A stretch of 64,000 bases of DNA from Thysanoteuthis rhombus (Eukaryota > Mollusca > Cephalopoda > Oegopsida > Thysanoteuthidae). The position numbers and the translations under genes are program-made. The notes below the pieces were generated by a model. That model searched no databases and was not told where the DNA came from. It saw nothing but the letters and a program-made list of their open reading frames with translations. Positions within the stretch are counted from its first letter, which is position 1. Each line of letters starts with the position of its first letter. Shown here piece by piece: positions 11,936 to 25,328 of this stretch. The DNA is taken from the NCBI GenBank assembly GCA_963457665.1, contig OY735215.1, forward strand, positions 39,340,825 to 39,404,824, written 5' to 3'.

Positions 11936-12499
11936 TTGCTTTCTACTTTCATCAACATGTGATCTTGACGTCTTTTTAGAGTCGAATCTGGATGAATGAA
12001 TAAATCAACAAAAATAGCTAAAAGAGTGTAGTTGTTTCATAGAGTCTATAACACACAACACCTGAAATGCTATATTCAGGCGGCCCGATGTAATTTTGAT
12101 AAATTCAAATTTGTAAATTACCTAAAAAAGCACGATTGACTTTTATGATTTAGATAATATCATGAGTCTTTTTTTATCAATATTTTTCGAATCGATATCA
12201 ATCAGTGTTTATACCTCGTATCATAGCTAACACGTGTATCTCTTTCAGAAGCTTTTTTCAAAAACTGAATATAACAAGAGATAGCGAGATAAAAAGAAAA
12301 AATACGAATCACGTTGATACCGTCGATGGAAATTAGAAATTTGGAAATCAATGAAATTTCAAGTGTCCTCTTGAAACTTTGTTTAAGCTGATGAACCATT
12401 CCCTTTTAGAAACTCATCATTGCACGTCTGAAATCCTACGGTTCGGCCATTTTGGAGATATGGTTTTTAAGATTATGGTAGCTTTATTTGTATATTTTC

Positions 12500-13250
12500 A
12501 TACTGTACAGACTCTCTCATGACGTCAAACTTGATAGACTGCCTGGGGAATCAAACAGCATCATTACCAGACTCACCAGTAAAATATGGAAGAACATCGA
12601 CAGAATTCACAAAGATCGATGTCTACCGGGCCTATGTTCTCGGTTACTCACTCTATGGAAATGAGTTTTGGGCTACCTTCATGAGGCAAGTGCACTGCTT
12701 TAATTTCTTTTACATGTGATATATCAAGCGTCTGCTTGGAGGCAGCTGGCAAGACCACATTCAACGATAAGTTCTTTAGCGTGCAAAAATTTAAAAATCT
12801 CCTGTCTGCGCCACATTTGATGGTAAGGACATGACCGAAGCATTATGGCTGGATGGCTGCGAAAAGACATCCTGTACGGACAGTTAGCTGCTTGCACAAG
12901 GAGGGTAGGCTACCTCTCACTTCGAGTCAAGGACGTTTGCAACGAAAGGCCTGCAATATGTCTCAAGATAACTTGGAACTATAAGCTGCGGATCGAGATG
13001 CCTGGTGTCAGATCATACTTAAGGGTATTTAAGACGCAGTTGTGAAGGGTTCTCCAGCTTGCAGCAGAGAAAAGGACCAGTGGGAATGTACTGCAACAAT
13101 CATTGCAACCCAGATGCCTCTGGATGCCTACACTAAGTGCAATAGAGACTGCAACTTGTACAACAGACTGCACAACCATGACAGACGATGCCAGGACCTT
13201 GATAACTGACTTCACTCCATGATCTCCCAAGACTGAGCTATAAATGATGA
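12500..13250 (+). mobile_element. Non-LTR retrotransposon (LINE), C-terminal region of the RT ORF, decayed
   Basis: Translation in shifting frames gives DCLGNQTASLPDSPVKYGRTSTEF style text as garbled copy, then YRAYVLGYSLYGNEFW, RKDILYGQLAACT, LRVKDVCNER and, near the end, KCNRDCNLYNRLHNHDRRC. These correspond to the post-RT blocks YGSETW, IPKDLLYGEL, RYKDVCKRD and a C-terminal CNRDC...HxRRC zinc-knuckle-like motif common in metazoan LINEs. Frameshifts and stops are frequent. Its 3' end lies about 190 bases past the lipase stop on the opposite strand. Clade not assigned. Confidence 0.8.
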
Positions 13251-13439
13251 GAATATCTCTTCCATCTTTAATGATATCGAAGGATAAAAAAAAATAAAGA
13301 GATCTCAATTCAATATTGAAAACATAAAGCTTCAAAACGATGATAAGTCACATAGTGAAATGCTGAGGTTTTCAGAAAATGTAAAGAGCCCGAAGAAATA
13401 AACAATAACCAAGTAGAATAAGAAAGGAAATTCAATACT

Positions 13440-13583
13440 TTAATAGTTTCCCATCAAAAAAGACAATGGTTTGAAGATTGTTTTCTCAGCATTTGTTGCG
13501 TAGATGAAATCCAAGTGACTGTAGTCCGGGATGCGAATATGTGCCATCATATTTGGCAATTCTGATATCAAATGGTCGGCGTC
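13440..13583 (-). CDS. Lipase exon 10 (catalytic His and stop, residues 361-407)
   Basis: The acceptor AATTAAAG precedes GAC at 13583; 144 nt end at TAA (13442-13440). The reading ends [18 protein letters not shown] then [15 protein letters not shown]. His383 in YSHLDF matches the EHLDF histidine of the family. The acceptor has a weak pyrimidine tract, but phase and homology fix it. A candidate variant poly(A) signal ATTAAA (minus strand) lies at 13272-13267; it is weak. Confidence 0.93.
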   Translation of the reverse strand, partial: DADHLISELPNMMAHIRIPDYSHLDFIYATNAEKTIFKPLSFLMGNY

Positions 13584-16500
13584 CTTTAATTAGAGGAGAA
13601 ACATAGATTTATAAATTGTTTATGAATAATACAGATGTATAAATATGTGTTTGTACGTCTGTATATACATGAAAAATCAAAGTACATGTGGGATTATAAA
13701 TTCTACAGAATTGAATCAAAATCACTTTGAGTATGGATAGAATAGAATATTACTTATTAGTATATTACTAGTATATGAATATTTTTCGAAAACTGATATA
13801 TGTTTCAGAGTATTGAAGATAGAATACATAAATAAATGGACATATGTCTTATATAGAAATAGAAGATATAAGTTATTTCCATTAATCAATTACTTATACT
13901 GATTTTTCCAATTACGCTCACGTTCATAATTGCAAACAAACAAAACAAGAAATTTCGAATGTCTTCATGAATGTAATATCAACCACTGAAGTTTGCATAG
14001 CAAATGACCATTAACGAAAAAATGCTTCCAACTTAAAGGTTTTTGTTATCATTTAGAACAGCAATGCTGAACGTGGCACTCAAGGAAATATTTGGGTGCG
14101 GGGGCTGCCATTCGAAATTTATGTGTGACAAGGCGAAACGGACCCAGTTGCTCGAAACTCAGAGTTATAACGAGCTAATCTGAATAATTCCTAATTACAT
14201 AATACTATTAATTTCCAATTTTACTATAGATTCTAGAGTGACATGTGCCTTTTCCTTAAACTTCCTGGGGTACAGAAGAAGTTCTCTAACACTGGTCACG
14301 ACAACAGCCGTCCTTGCCTGTGCTCCATATCACAAGTTTCTCTTTGTCTCGGACTTCTTCAAGGTTTTTGCGATATTTTGAACAAAACAAGCACCTCAAG
14401 TGATGTCACTCATTTTACCATACCCTAGTTTAACCATATATAGAGAGAGATCGGATTCAATTAACCTCACGACGGGTTAATCGCGCTGTTGATACAAAAT
14501 TTCACGCAATACAGAGTTTACATACATTTTAGTAAATACCTTGAAGTTCAAATAGCATATTCTTTCTCATCGAATTTTGTTTCCAATTAATTTGTTTCTG
14601 TTTGATTTAACATTTTTTTGGTAAATTTCTGAATTTAGCCTAATATTTATATACCTTTTCAGGATATTTGTTTGTTTTTTTTTGTAAGGGGGACATCAGA
14701 TCTTCTGAGCAGTAGAGTTTGGATAAATAGCAAAAAAGGTTAAGAAGCATTGGTTTAGAGCAACAGTATTGAAAGTGTGTTCTGTGGAACCCTAAGACCA
14801 ATTCTTTATTACATAATCAGTTTCTTTGCAGTGTTTACACGTCTTTTGTTTATTTCTTCAAGACAGACAATATTTCTGTATGTGAGAAAAATTAACAACA
14901 TTTTGCCGGTTCAATTGAAACATCTTTTTATCTCACGCTATTCTATCAGAAATCATCCATATGGCTATTTTCCCTCGGCAAGCCTCTATTTTTACTTTTC
15001 CATTCAGATTTCTATTGTCTAATTGGGTTTAAACACATTCGGATAGACAAGGGTTCCCGAATAGTTAAAGTTTAAAGACTGGTTTAGAGCATCGATCAAC
15101 CATCCGTTCTACTAGACGCATTGTAGACCAGATAAGCACCCCGACGCCAAAGAAGAGGAAAAAAAACCCAACTATTTTTACTGTTCAATTAAATTGCTTA
15201 CTGGAGTATCAGATAGAAGTGTAACTGTACCTCCACAAAAATGAGGTAAAGTAGATAATTCTTCTTGTCAGAGAGGATCCTGTGCATTTTTCTTTCCTTT
15301 TTTTAAATACTTATGAGGCCATTTCTTGAAACCTCATTTTGAGTTGTTGAAGATATCTTATTAGAAATATTCCATGAAATACAGCCTGCGTTATTTCCTT
15401 ACGTATTATAGTTCTCAACTTACTCATCTATCGAGGATTAGATACACACAGAGAGTTATTAGTAAGACCCACTTGCGACTTGCCATGCCTATGGAAGCTT
15501 CGTTCTGTTTACGGCACCTAGTATTCCACAATGGTCACCCATTAGATATTGAGCAGGCTTGACGTTCCTTGACATCGATGATCTTAAGAAAACTTGTGTA
15601 TCTAACGTGATTTGGCCATAACCCCTCTCTCGGTGAGAGGTTCCTCAATCATAGATCTATTTTCCCGTGACAGAGGTTAATAATGAGAGTTGTGGAAACT
15701 GCATATACCGTGCCAAATCAGTAATTGCTAGTTTTTGTTGAACAAGGTTGTAGCAATAATTTCAGTCATTTTCTAGCGTGTTTACTTTATCAAAGTAAAG
15801 AAACACAAAAAGAACAGCCAGTGGCCCGAAAGGATCGAAATAGTTACCTTATTTCGCGCAACCCTTTTGCAATGCTTGATATTCTTGCCGTAGAGATATT
15901 GGCTTGGTGCAAGTCCATTCCCATATACCTTCATTCAAACCACACTAAATTGAGTGGATGTACCTCTTAATTACATGAACCATTTACGTGATCGAATGCT
16001 TCTAGATGTCACTTTCGAGCAGTTTCATTTACATAACAATTGGACCACCAAACCACAAGACGATAAATTATCGCTTGTTATCGCAAATTCTCCTTTTTTC
16101 CCGTTTACATTTTTTTTTACTGATCAAGAGAATATTACCAGAAACAGATGATCTTATCTACCAGACAGTCAAAAATAAGAACAAAGCGACGAATAGTATT
16201 ACAAAAAACAAAAAACAAAAGATAATCATTGACTTTTAAAAAAAAAGAAAAGTCATGATAGCGCTTCGACAACAGATGTTCGTATTTTCATCTGTTTCAC
16301 CTCAAGACAGGATATTATCAGTATTGGTTACACTTCACGAGAAAACCCGAGTACGTCTAATATTTCTGAAGATTTCCAAGATGACACCAACGAGAGAACT
16401 TTTGCCTTTTCTTGATTTTTATGCTCTCTACCATTTCATCCTTTCATGGACTTAGTAGAGGATCACCCGAAAGATTATAGGGTGATGACAATAAATAATA

Positions 16501-16660
16501 TGGATGGTTTTCATGGGATGGTTTTGTTTGGGACGTATCCTCATTCCCAATAACTGAGACATCCCTTTCGTTACCCTGATAAAGATTTCTCTTTTCTAAG
16601 ACTGTTGCTTTACAAAAGAACATGGATCGACAGTGTAATTCTATAATTCAGAATCTATCA

Positions 16661-16697
<37 letters not shown>

Positions 16698-16907
16698 CGA
16701 GGTGTACAAGAAATGTATATATGATATATTAGCAATCAATTCTTAAATGTTTGCTTGTCTTCAGGTGAACATTAACAAAGTCAAGTCTTAGGGCAATTTC
16801 CTCTATTTACCTCATTACACTCTTATGCTGCACCTTGTTTCAATCTATCTATCTATCTATCTATCTATTTATCTAGTCTGTTCATATATATCTATCTTGT
16901 CTGTTCA

Positions 16908-16962
<55 letters not shown>

Positions 16963-17269
16963 GTGTTTGATTTTGTCACCACGCCAAAGTCTATTCATGT
17001 TTTCAACAGTTTGCCAATCAATTATTATTACTATATATTTTATTGTGGTTGTTGACTTTAATTTCAGTTTGTAAGTTACCAGAAACCTGAGGCTAGCGAG
17101 CTTTAGATGAAAAAAATTGTGGAGGACCAAGGCTTTTTTACCGCATAGAAGATACAACATTTTTAGAAACATCCCTTTACTTATACATGAAATAATATAG
17201 ATCAGGTGTAGCGCATGCACTGGCATTGACAAAAATGTGCTAATAATGTGTGCAGTAGAAATGAGAGCA

Positions 17270-17324
<55 letters not shown>

Positions 17325-17331
17325 GAATCTC

Positions 17332-17367
<36 letters not shown>

Positions 17368-20300
17368 TATTATTTTTATTTTTATTATCATTATTATTAT
17401 TATTATCATCATCATCATCTACAGGTAAGATTTCAAGATCACTTCCATGTCGATTTACCTGTTTATTCGCAATGATATCATGTCCTCCGGTGAAAATAAT
17501 AATTGGTAAGTCCATTTCAGAAAATGTAAGTTCTGGTGCCTCCTCCTAAAACGAAAAAAAAAGAAATATCATGGTATTTTCATATTCGACAAACAATAAT
17601 ATCAACTTGGACAAATGGCTCTCACAGATTGTTTTAGTATTGAGCTGTTATTATGAGAATCTATTTTTTGGCATTAAAGATTGTTACTTTTCGAGCTAGA
17701 AAAGACTCTATGAACAAGAAAGGGCAGTAACTAAAATTCAGGAATTCATTGTCCATTCAATCATAAAGATTCCTGTAACAAGTTATGAAATGAAAACAAA
17801 CCAAACTAGATCATTAGTTCCCAACCAAGAGAGCCTGCGAAAGACGTTTGGTTTAAGATGTAATCACTAGTAATGCACTAATCGAAGAACTAGTAGCAAA
17901 AAAACAAAAACAAAAAACAAACGAACAAACTAGAAATAGAGATCACATCGATGTGTATATTACTTACTATAGCAGAATTGTTATTTTGCAGTGATAAACT
18001 AAAATCTCAAATCATGTTCCGCATTATTTTCGATTGCTTTCTCTCAATACATAGCAACAGCTATACAATTAAATAATTGTACTAATTCTTACTATAAAGC
18101 TTTCTAATTATATGCAAAAAAAAAATATCTATTAGAAATTATTCTTCGCTGCAACTAACTTTAACTGACTAGTGATATCATTGACAAGAGTGGGGTATAA
18201 CTTTGACAAGCTTTGGAACCACTGATTCAAACTAACAACCGAACAGAAGAGAAGAATAAACAGCAATTCACAAGACCTGACAATGTACGAATTATAATTT
18301 TGGTATAATTGGACTTACTAATTAGATAATTCTCTTGTCTAATTAATTTAAGGCTCACATGATATCGAAAGAGTTACGCGTCAACAATAGAGCAACGAGA
18401 AGGGAGAGCATCTTGGATGGCATTGTAACAATGAGATTTGGAATCAAATCATCAAATAAGATAGAAGATTATGTCGTGTAACTTGATTGTATTTAATTTC
18501 TGTAAACTCCTCACCTTACGTGATCTTATATATCTGAAATTGGAATGCTTGTATGTAAGTCTTATACATGTATTCTCATAACCTGAGAACTACGCACCCC
18601 AGACAAAAAATAAAACGAGGACGAATTCAGCACGCATAAATTTGCGTACAGCAAATATCACAAGGTCGAATTCAGAAAAAAAAAAACAAAAACAAAAAAA
18701 ACATTTGAAATTTTCACTCTTTTAGAGTTTCCTGCGTCCGAAAAGTCTCCAGTCTACAGCTAATAGGAGAAGTCAGAGCAACGGTGAGTCATTTTAAAAA
18801 AAAGTAGGTTATGTATGTGTACCCGAGTGTGGCTGTCCAAATCTTATTCAGCCAACAGCTGTGGCTTCAGGAAAAGGAAGAAAAGGTCTTTCCGTGGGAA
18901 CAAGGTCAAAAATGTTCGAGATGGTGGATTTTCACCGATTTGCAGATTAGTATAGTTACATGTATATTTTTTCAATCCGATATTGTCACAAAGTTAAACT
19001 TACCGATCCATATATGGCTTTGTTATCTTCAGGATGGACATGGGAATATTTTCGAGTTTTGTTAGATCGCATCATCTGTGTGTTGAAAAGGGCAGTTGAA
19101 TGTTTTGTTAATTATTCATGGATATTGAATAAAAAATTTAAATTCTGCATAAAAATCAATACAATGAAAAAGACATTGAATTTTACTCACAAAGGTAAAT
19201 GTATATTCTCAGCATTAAAAAACTATTATATGACAGGACAATGCTCTAATTATATGAAAGATTACTCAATAAAAACGTGAATATTTACCTGAGCCCAGTG
19301 AACAAGGTTCTGCACTGAGGAGCCTGCTGGAGTGTGCATGAAATAAAGCCCAATGCGTGTCTACAAGAGAGAAATATTTATATAGATTTGTAATAACAAA
19401 TTTTGGCGAATCTGAATATTAATAAGAAATTTTCTTTAAAGATAACTTACATTGAAAGATTCATAAAAACAAGTTTATCATGAAGTAAACAAATCGCACT
19501 TTTGCTCTTCAATATATGATTTATATCCTGTTCATTTTGAGGCCGTTTTGTGCTTACGTACAGTTTTAAGAAGAGGTAATCCAACAAGATATTAGAGAAA
19601 GAAGGCTCTATTCTGAATATAGCTATAATGCGTAAATCTGTTCCTTATTTTCAGCCATTCGTAGTCTCGAAATATCCGGTTATTTTCCTCATGATATTGG
19701 ATGTAAAATGTTTCTCGCTAGTAGTGTTTTGTGCTTTTATTAAGAGTTTTTGGGGGGTTGGGGGCTGTCAGGGGTACGCAATTAAGAGAAAATGTTGAAT
19801 TGGTAAAGAAATAAAATTCGGAGTAAATGATGAATCGTTTGTATATTCAGTTTGCCTTGAGTTTTACCTCGAAGAAAGTAGTCACAAACTTGAATCTTAA
19901 TCAAACATTAATCTGTATTATGCTCACGGGTGCACTGGCTTAATTTCTTGATTCCTAGTTTCTGTGCGTAAAAATAACTGTTACTTTTGAAACGAACAGG
20001 ATTACCTCCCCCATGCAATTCAGTGACATATACCTTTTCAACAACCACAACAATAACTTCATTTTAACATTTCGCATACTCACCCATTAATTCTAAATAA
20101 TACCCATTGATCCTAGAAAGACCCCATCAATTCTAAAAAGATCCTGTTAATCCCCAAAAGAAGGGTATACAATCAATGCATCCTCCCAATATTCACTTAT
20201 GGATCTGGAACATGGAACATAACCAAGAGACAGGCCTGCGAATTGAGAACCATGCTGCGTGAGCATGAGAGAATTATGCTGGGCCTCACACGGAGAGACC

Positions 20301-23300
20301 ACAAGGCTGCACAATACATCTGGGAAAAGACAGGAGTCCGAGACATCATAGATTCCATTAAAAAACTCAAATGGCAATGGGATGGCCATGTCGAAAGAAT
20401 GCCCGACTCACGACGTGAATCCCCTGAGATCACATGCGTAACTGAGGCCGGCAGATTACTAGATGTAGAGACGAGCTAGACAAATTCAGTACTGGCTTCT
20501 CGACGCCAACGATAGGGAAATGTGGTGGATACAGGAGAAGGTCCTTGTCTAACGGCAGACGTTAAGAAACTGATGATGATGATGATGATGATAATACTCA
20601 CCCACTCGATGCTAAAGACAGTACACTGATGAAAGTAAAAACGATTTTATTTCCATACAAACCCTCAACGTTTTACACAATCACCCACTCGATGTGAAAA
20701 AAACCCCGAACAAACAAACAAAAACAAGGCGCGAATAAAAACAATTTAACAATCTAATTCATTCAAAGCAATAACAATAAAAAATTTTTTTTCTTACTTC
20801 TGCACCGAACTTGATCCGTACTTAAAATGGCTTGGCAACCATTGTTCCATAGTGAAGATAAAATATTTACTAGGCAAGCCTAGTTTGACATAAGATCACC
20901 AGCATTGAGCACCAAGAAGAGGAGTAGCAGGGGAGAAAGAGAGGGTAAGGGAGAGGAGACGATGTGCATTTAACTTTCATTTATTAGCGTTGCTCATCAT
21001 CTGAACTGAGAAACTTTTCAAGTGTCCTTACGCTGGTCACGACAACAGCCGTTCTTGCCAAGGTTATACTTATCACAAGTTTCCCACCGTCTCAGAGTTT
21101 CTCAAATTTTTGCATCATGTGAACATAGGCTTATCGATGACAAACACCAAAAGTGGCGTCACTCACTTCATCATATACTATTTTGGCCATAGCTGGAGAG
21201 AGAAGTCGAATTTATGACTTTCCCATGGGCATCAGTGCGATTCTCAGTCCCGGTGTCAGAAGATAGCATTTCAATCATTTCAAATATAACGTTAGTAACG
21301 ATTGCAGCCCTGAGAAAGTTATCAAATCAAAGGGAAGTAATTTGGGCTTCATAAGGTATAATTGACGAATTTACAAGAAGTGCCTTACTTCGTCAAAACT
21401 TGGGCTCAATTTACCACCGAGTGCTTCTCCAAGTTTAACACAAACCCCACGTGTTAATCCGTTGTTGCAGGTTGCTCTAATGGTCAGATCCCTCTTCCAG
21501 TCAGGTCCATAAAATGATTTGTGACCGTACAATACGTAGAGCGACTGGAAAAAAATCATAGCAACAGATATATTAATTGGGCTTAGCTTTGTTCGAAAAA
21601 GACAAATAGGCAGTAGTGAGGAGGAGAACATGAAGATTACTTAGAGGCAATGTATGTATGTATTCAAATAGATACGAATTGGTCAGTGAATTTTGCAAAT
21701 GACATATTCAATTATCAAGAGGAACAGCTGAACCGAAATCGTCACCAAAACTGTAAGAATAGGTTTTTCTTAGTTTTTAAGTTGGTGTGGCTGCCCATGT
21801 ATGGATGTACGAATGCTTCACCGATGGAATTAGGGGCCGAAAATTTGTACATTTTCTCCTTATTATATCAAGAAAAAAACTTTTTTTTTCATACATCCCC
21901 CACCCTTATTTATCTTTTTAGGGTGGGGGTTTAGCTTTCAATGTTAGTTTATGCTGATTTGACCCCTCTATTTTAGCCGACCCCTTTTTTCAAATTTTTT
22001 TTTAATAATAGCTGCTCAAACTAAAGACAATATAATTAATTGATCAATCCCTTTCCCAATGTTTTAATTGATCACCAACAACACAGCATGCCCACAAAAT
22101 AAGTTGATTACTTGACAGTTTCTTTTGGGTAACTAACCAGATCTTTTTTTTGTCCAAAATTCTATGGGGGTCAAAGTGAATTTGGCAAGTTGACATTCAT
22201 GGCTCCTACCACGACGAACGAACATCTAAACGACAATATGTTGGTGAGGGTTGCGTCAAACTGACATCATCATCATTGCTGTTACTATTCAATGATTCTT
22301 TCAATCTAACATCAGCATCTTTGTTGTTAATATTCAATAATTCTTTTAAATTATAATCTCCATATAATCGTTTTCATTTGATAATTCTTTCAAATTATTA
22401 TCGTCATATTTCAAAGACGAAATAGTTGATTTACAAAGGTTTTAAATAGGAAAATAGATATTTATTTTGCAATATATATATATATATACTATTCTGCTAT
22501 TTAGATGTTCAGATATAGTGGTGATATGAGGATAATAGAACCTGGATATAGAAAAAGCACTAATGAAAGGACCAAGAAATTATTGAGTTACCTCATCACT
22601 CATAGATGCATACATCGTGAGCTTTGATTGTACATTAGCAGCGTAACCAACTGGACCGAGAGCTGCGAAAACCCCAATCTGAAATATAAAAAGATCGAGA
22701 ATATCTTGTATATTTAAAAGAAAACGCGAATGATTTCAGTAAAATTGGTGTTTTTCACAACTTCTATTATCTTAGTCTCAGTTTGATAAATTTTACCTTT
22801 TTAGCGAGAGTTTTATTTTCAGAAAATGCTTCTAAACCGATTGTTACTCCCTGTGAGTGTCCAATATAGTTGAGTGTTTTTTGATTTGTCTTTTGCAGAA
22901 TATATTCGATAGTGGCTGGCAAATCGTACCTAGCCATTTCGTCAAAGCTGAAAGCAGAGAAAGAGAAAATTGTACGTTATTCGACTGATCCAAATGTTAA
23001 CAAGAATCTTGTATTGAATTCGTATTAAAGAGCAGGTTGATGTTATTGTATACAAACATAAATTAAAAAAACAAAAAAGCAAACTAATATTTAAGTGTCC
23101 CTGTAATACACATTTCAAAAGTATGGATTTTCTTTCATTTATTCAAGGTGAGTCTTTTCTTCCCACGATTTATTCTGGTTTACTTGAGGCCGTCGGATCA
23201 AAGATGGGTGAAAGCTAATTGAGACAGTTTAGTTGTATCAATTCAAAATAGGACGTTAAGCAGTGGAAAAGATATCAACAAACGTATAGTTTAAAATTGG

Positions 23301-24220
23301 TTCCAAAACTTCTAGAACGGAGACGAGAGCCTTAAGTATGTGGACAACCTTGGAGGCCATTATCAAAGCAAAGCGACACAAAAACATCCTGAGAAGTCAC
23401 AGAGGAAGTAAACGTTGACCATTCAACAGTTGTTAAACATTCACATCAAATTGTAAAAGAAAAAAAAATAGCTTGCAGGTCACACAACTGACACTGCAGA
23501 AATTTAACAAACTTGGCTAGATCACACAACTTACTCACCAGACATCTCCCGAACCGACTATCATTGTTTCAAATAATTTGATCACTTCCTGTAAAGGAAA
23601 GTCTTGAACAACCAGACAGCAGTTCAAAGCACCCTCAAAAATTTCATTGGTTCCAGGACCCCATAATTCTATGCTTCTGGGATAAATGGGCGTTTTTCTA
23701 ATTGGCAAAAATGTGTAGATTCTGAAGGTTCTTATTTCAGTTGATAACTTTTATTCTAAGCTGCGATATAGTGCTTTATAATTGATGGTGAAAAATAGCA
23801 ATTACTTTTGCAGTAACTCACTGATTTTTTTAGTCATAAATCTCCAGTCCATTATTCTGAATTCTCGACTAGCTTTTTTTTACATCATAATTTCAGTTGC
23901 TTTTTATCCGTACTCAAAGATCATCATTCTTCGCCCGTAAGCAAGCAGTGCAAATCAGAAATAAAGAATAAATCCTCTCGAGCGGGCAAGATCAGCAGGC
24001 CAATTGCTGCGAATAGTCAAAGTTCACTTAAATTTAAGATACAAAACCAGATTTGTCGAGTATCATCGTGAGGGACAGGTTATGGGCTCAATATAATGGA
24101 CAATGAACGATCAATACTTGATATTAAATTATGTTCCAGCATCATAAGAGACTAATCTTTGTGAATTTTAGTTTTTAATAGACTGACACAGATAAATCCA
24201 GTGTTTACAGAAATATATAC

Positions 24221-24289
<69 letters not shown>

Positions 24290-25296
24290 CACACACACAT
24301 AGACATACATATATTTACCTATATATATATATATATGTATATAAATATACATATGTGTGTGTGAGTGTGTGCATATGTGTAAACTTAGTCGCTTTTTGGA
24401 CATAAGCAAGAGACCTGACGGTAAACAGAGGGCAAAATACTACTGTCAGAGTCCCAATGGCTCAATCAATTAGCGCAGACGTAGGCTACATAGGTGCTCC
24501 CATGATAATTAATGTGGGTTCAAATCCCACCCAGTGCTAATTTCGTTATTTTCCAATCATCACTTATATTTGGCTCACAACTGTAAATAATCCAGTTCGC
24601 GCTAAATTAAGTTCCTAAAACTGCGTTTATCTATTCACATTGCCAGATACTAATATCCATTACAAATCATGCTGCTGACAATGATGTATATATGTTGAAA
24701 TACGTAAATACCTGAAGACCTGAGATTAACACAAAACAGCAAAAACCAGATTGCGATCGAAGAAGAGGTAAGGGCGTTATTAGGATCTCTGTCTACCGTT
24801 AAAGTCCTAAGCTTAATCGGTTAGCGCAGACCTTGGCTATATAGAAGCTCCCATGGTAATGGATATGGGTCATATTTTCATCCAGGGCTTATTTCTTCGT
24901 TCACTACCGTTAATGATGTGGTGCAAGGAAAATTTAGTTCCTAAGACTGTTTCTTTATTCACATTATCGGATATCAATATCCACCATATGTCACGCACAC
25001 ACACACACACACACACAAACGCACATACAAACGCACATACACACACACACTACACACACACACACACACTACACACACACACACATATATATAATACAAG
25101 TTAGGAATGCAGTATAATATAATACAATATACAATGTATGATGGGTTTATTTCATGAATTGTGCGATGCATTCAACATTAAACATTAAGTTTACTCATAG
25201 CTGAGCTTAAAATATATATTTACCGGGAGAAACTTTAACTGTGCAGAAACATAAACGTGTTTATGCAGCGAATCCTCAGCCCATTACACAAACACT

Positions 25297-25328
<32 letters not shown>

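Noticed and set aside
13267-13272. Poly(A) signal of the lipase
   Set aside because: Only a variant ATTAAA with no supporting downstream element; mentioned under exon 10 but not called.
12979-13335. 118-codon minus-strand frame just below the lipase stop
   Set aside because: Antisense to the LINE C-terminal region and without any recognised motif.
17248-17515. Frames of poly-Ile, poly-Tyr, poly-Asn and poly-Asp
   Set aside because: Products of the (ATT)n/(CAT)n array; only the short lipase exon 9 inside the last frame is real.
24440-24540. tRNA gene
   Set aside because: A and B boxes are present, but no complete cloverleaf with acceptor stem pairs could be drawn, and a second copy shares non-tRNA sequence downstream, so it is a SINE.
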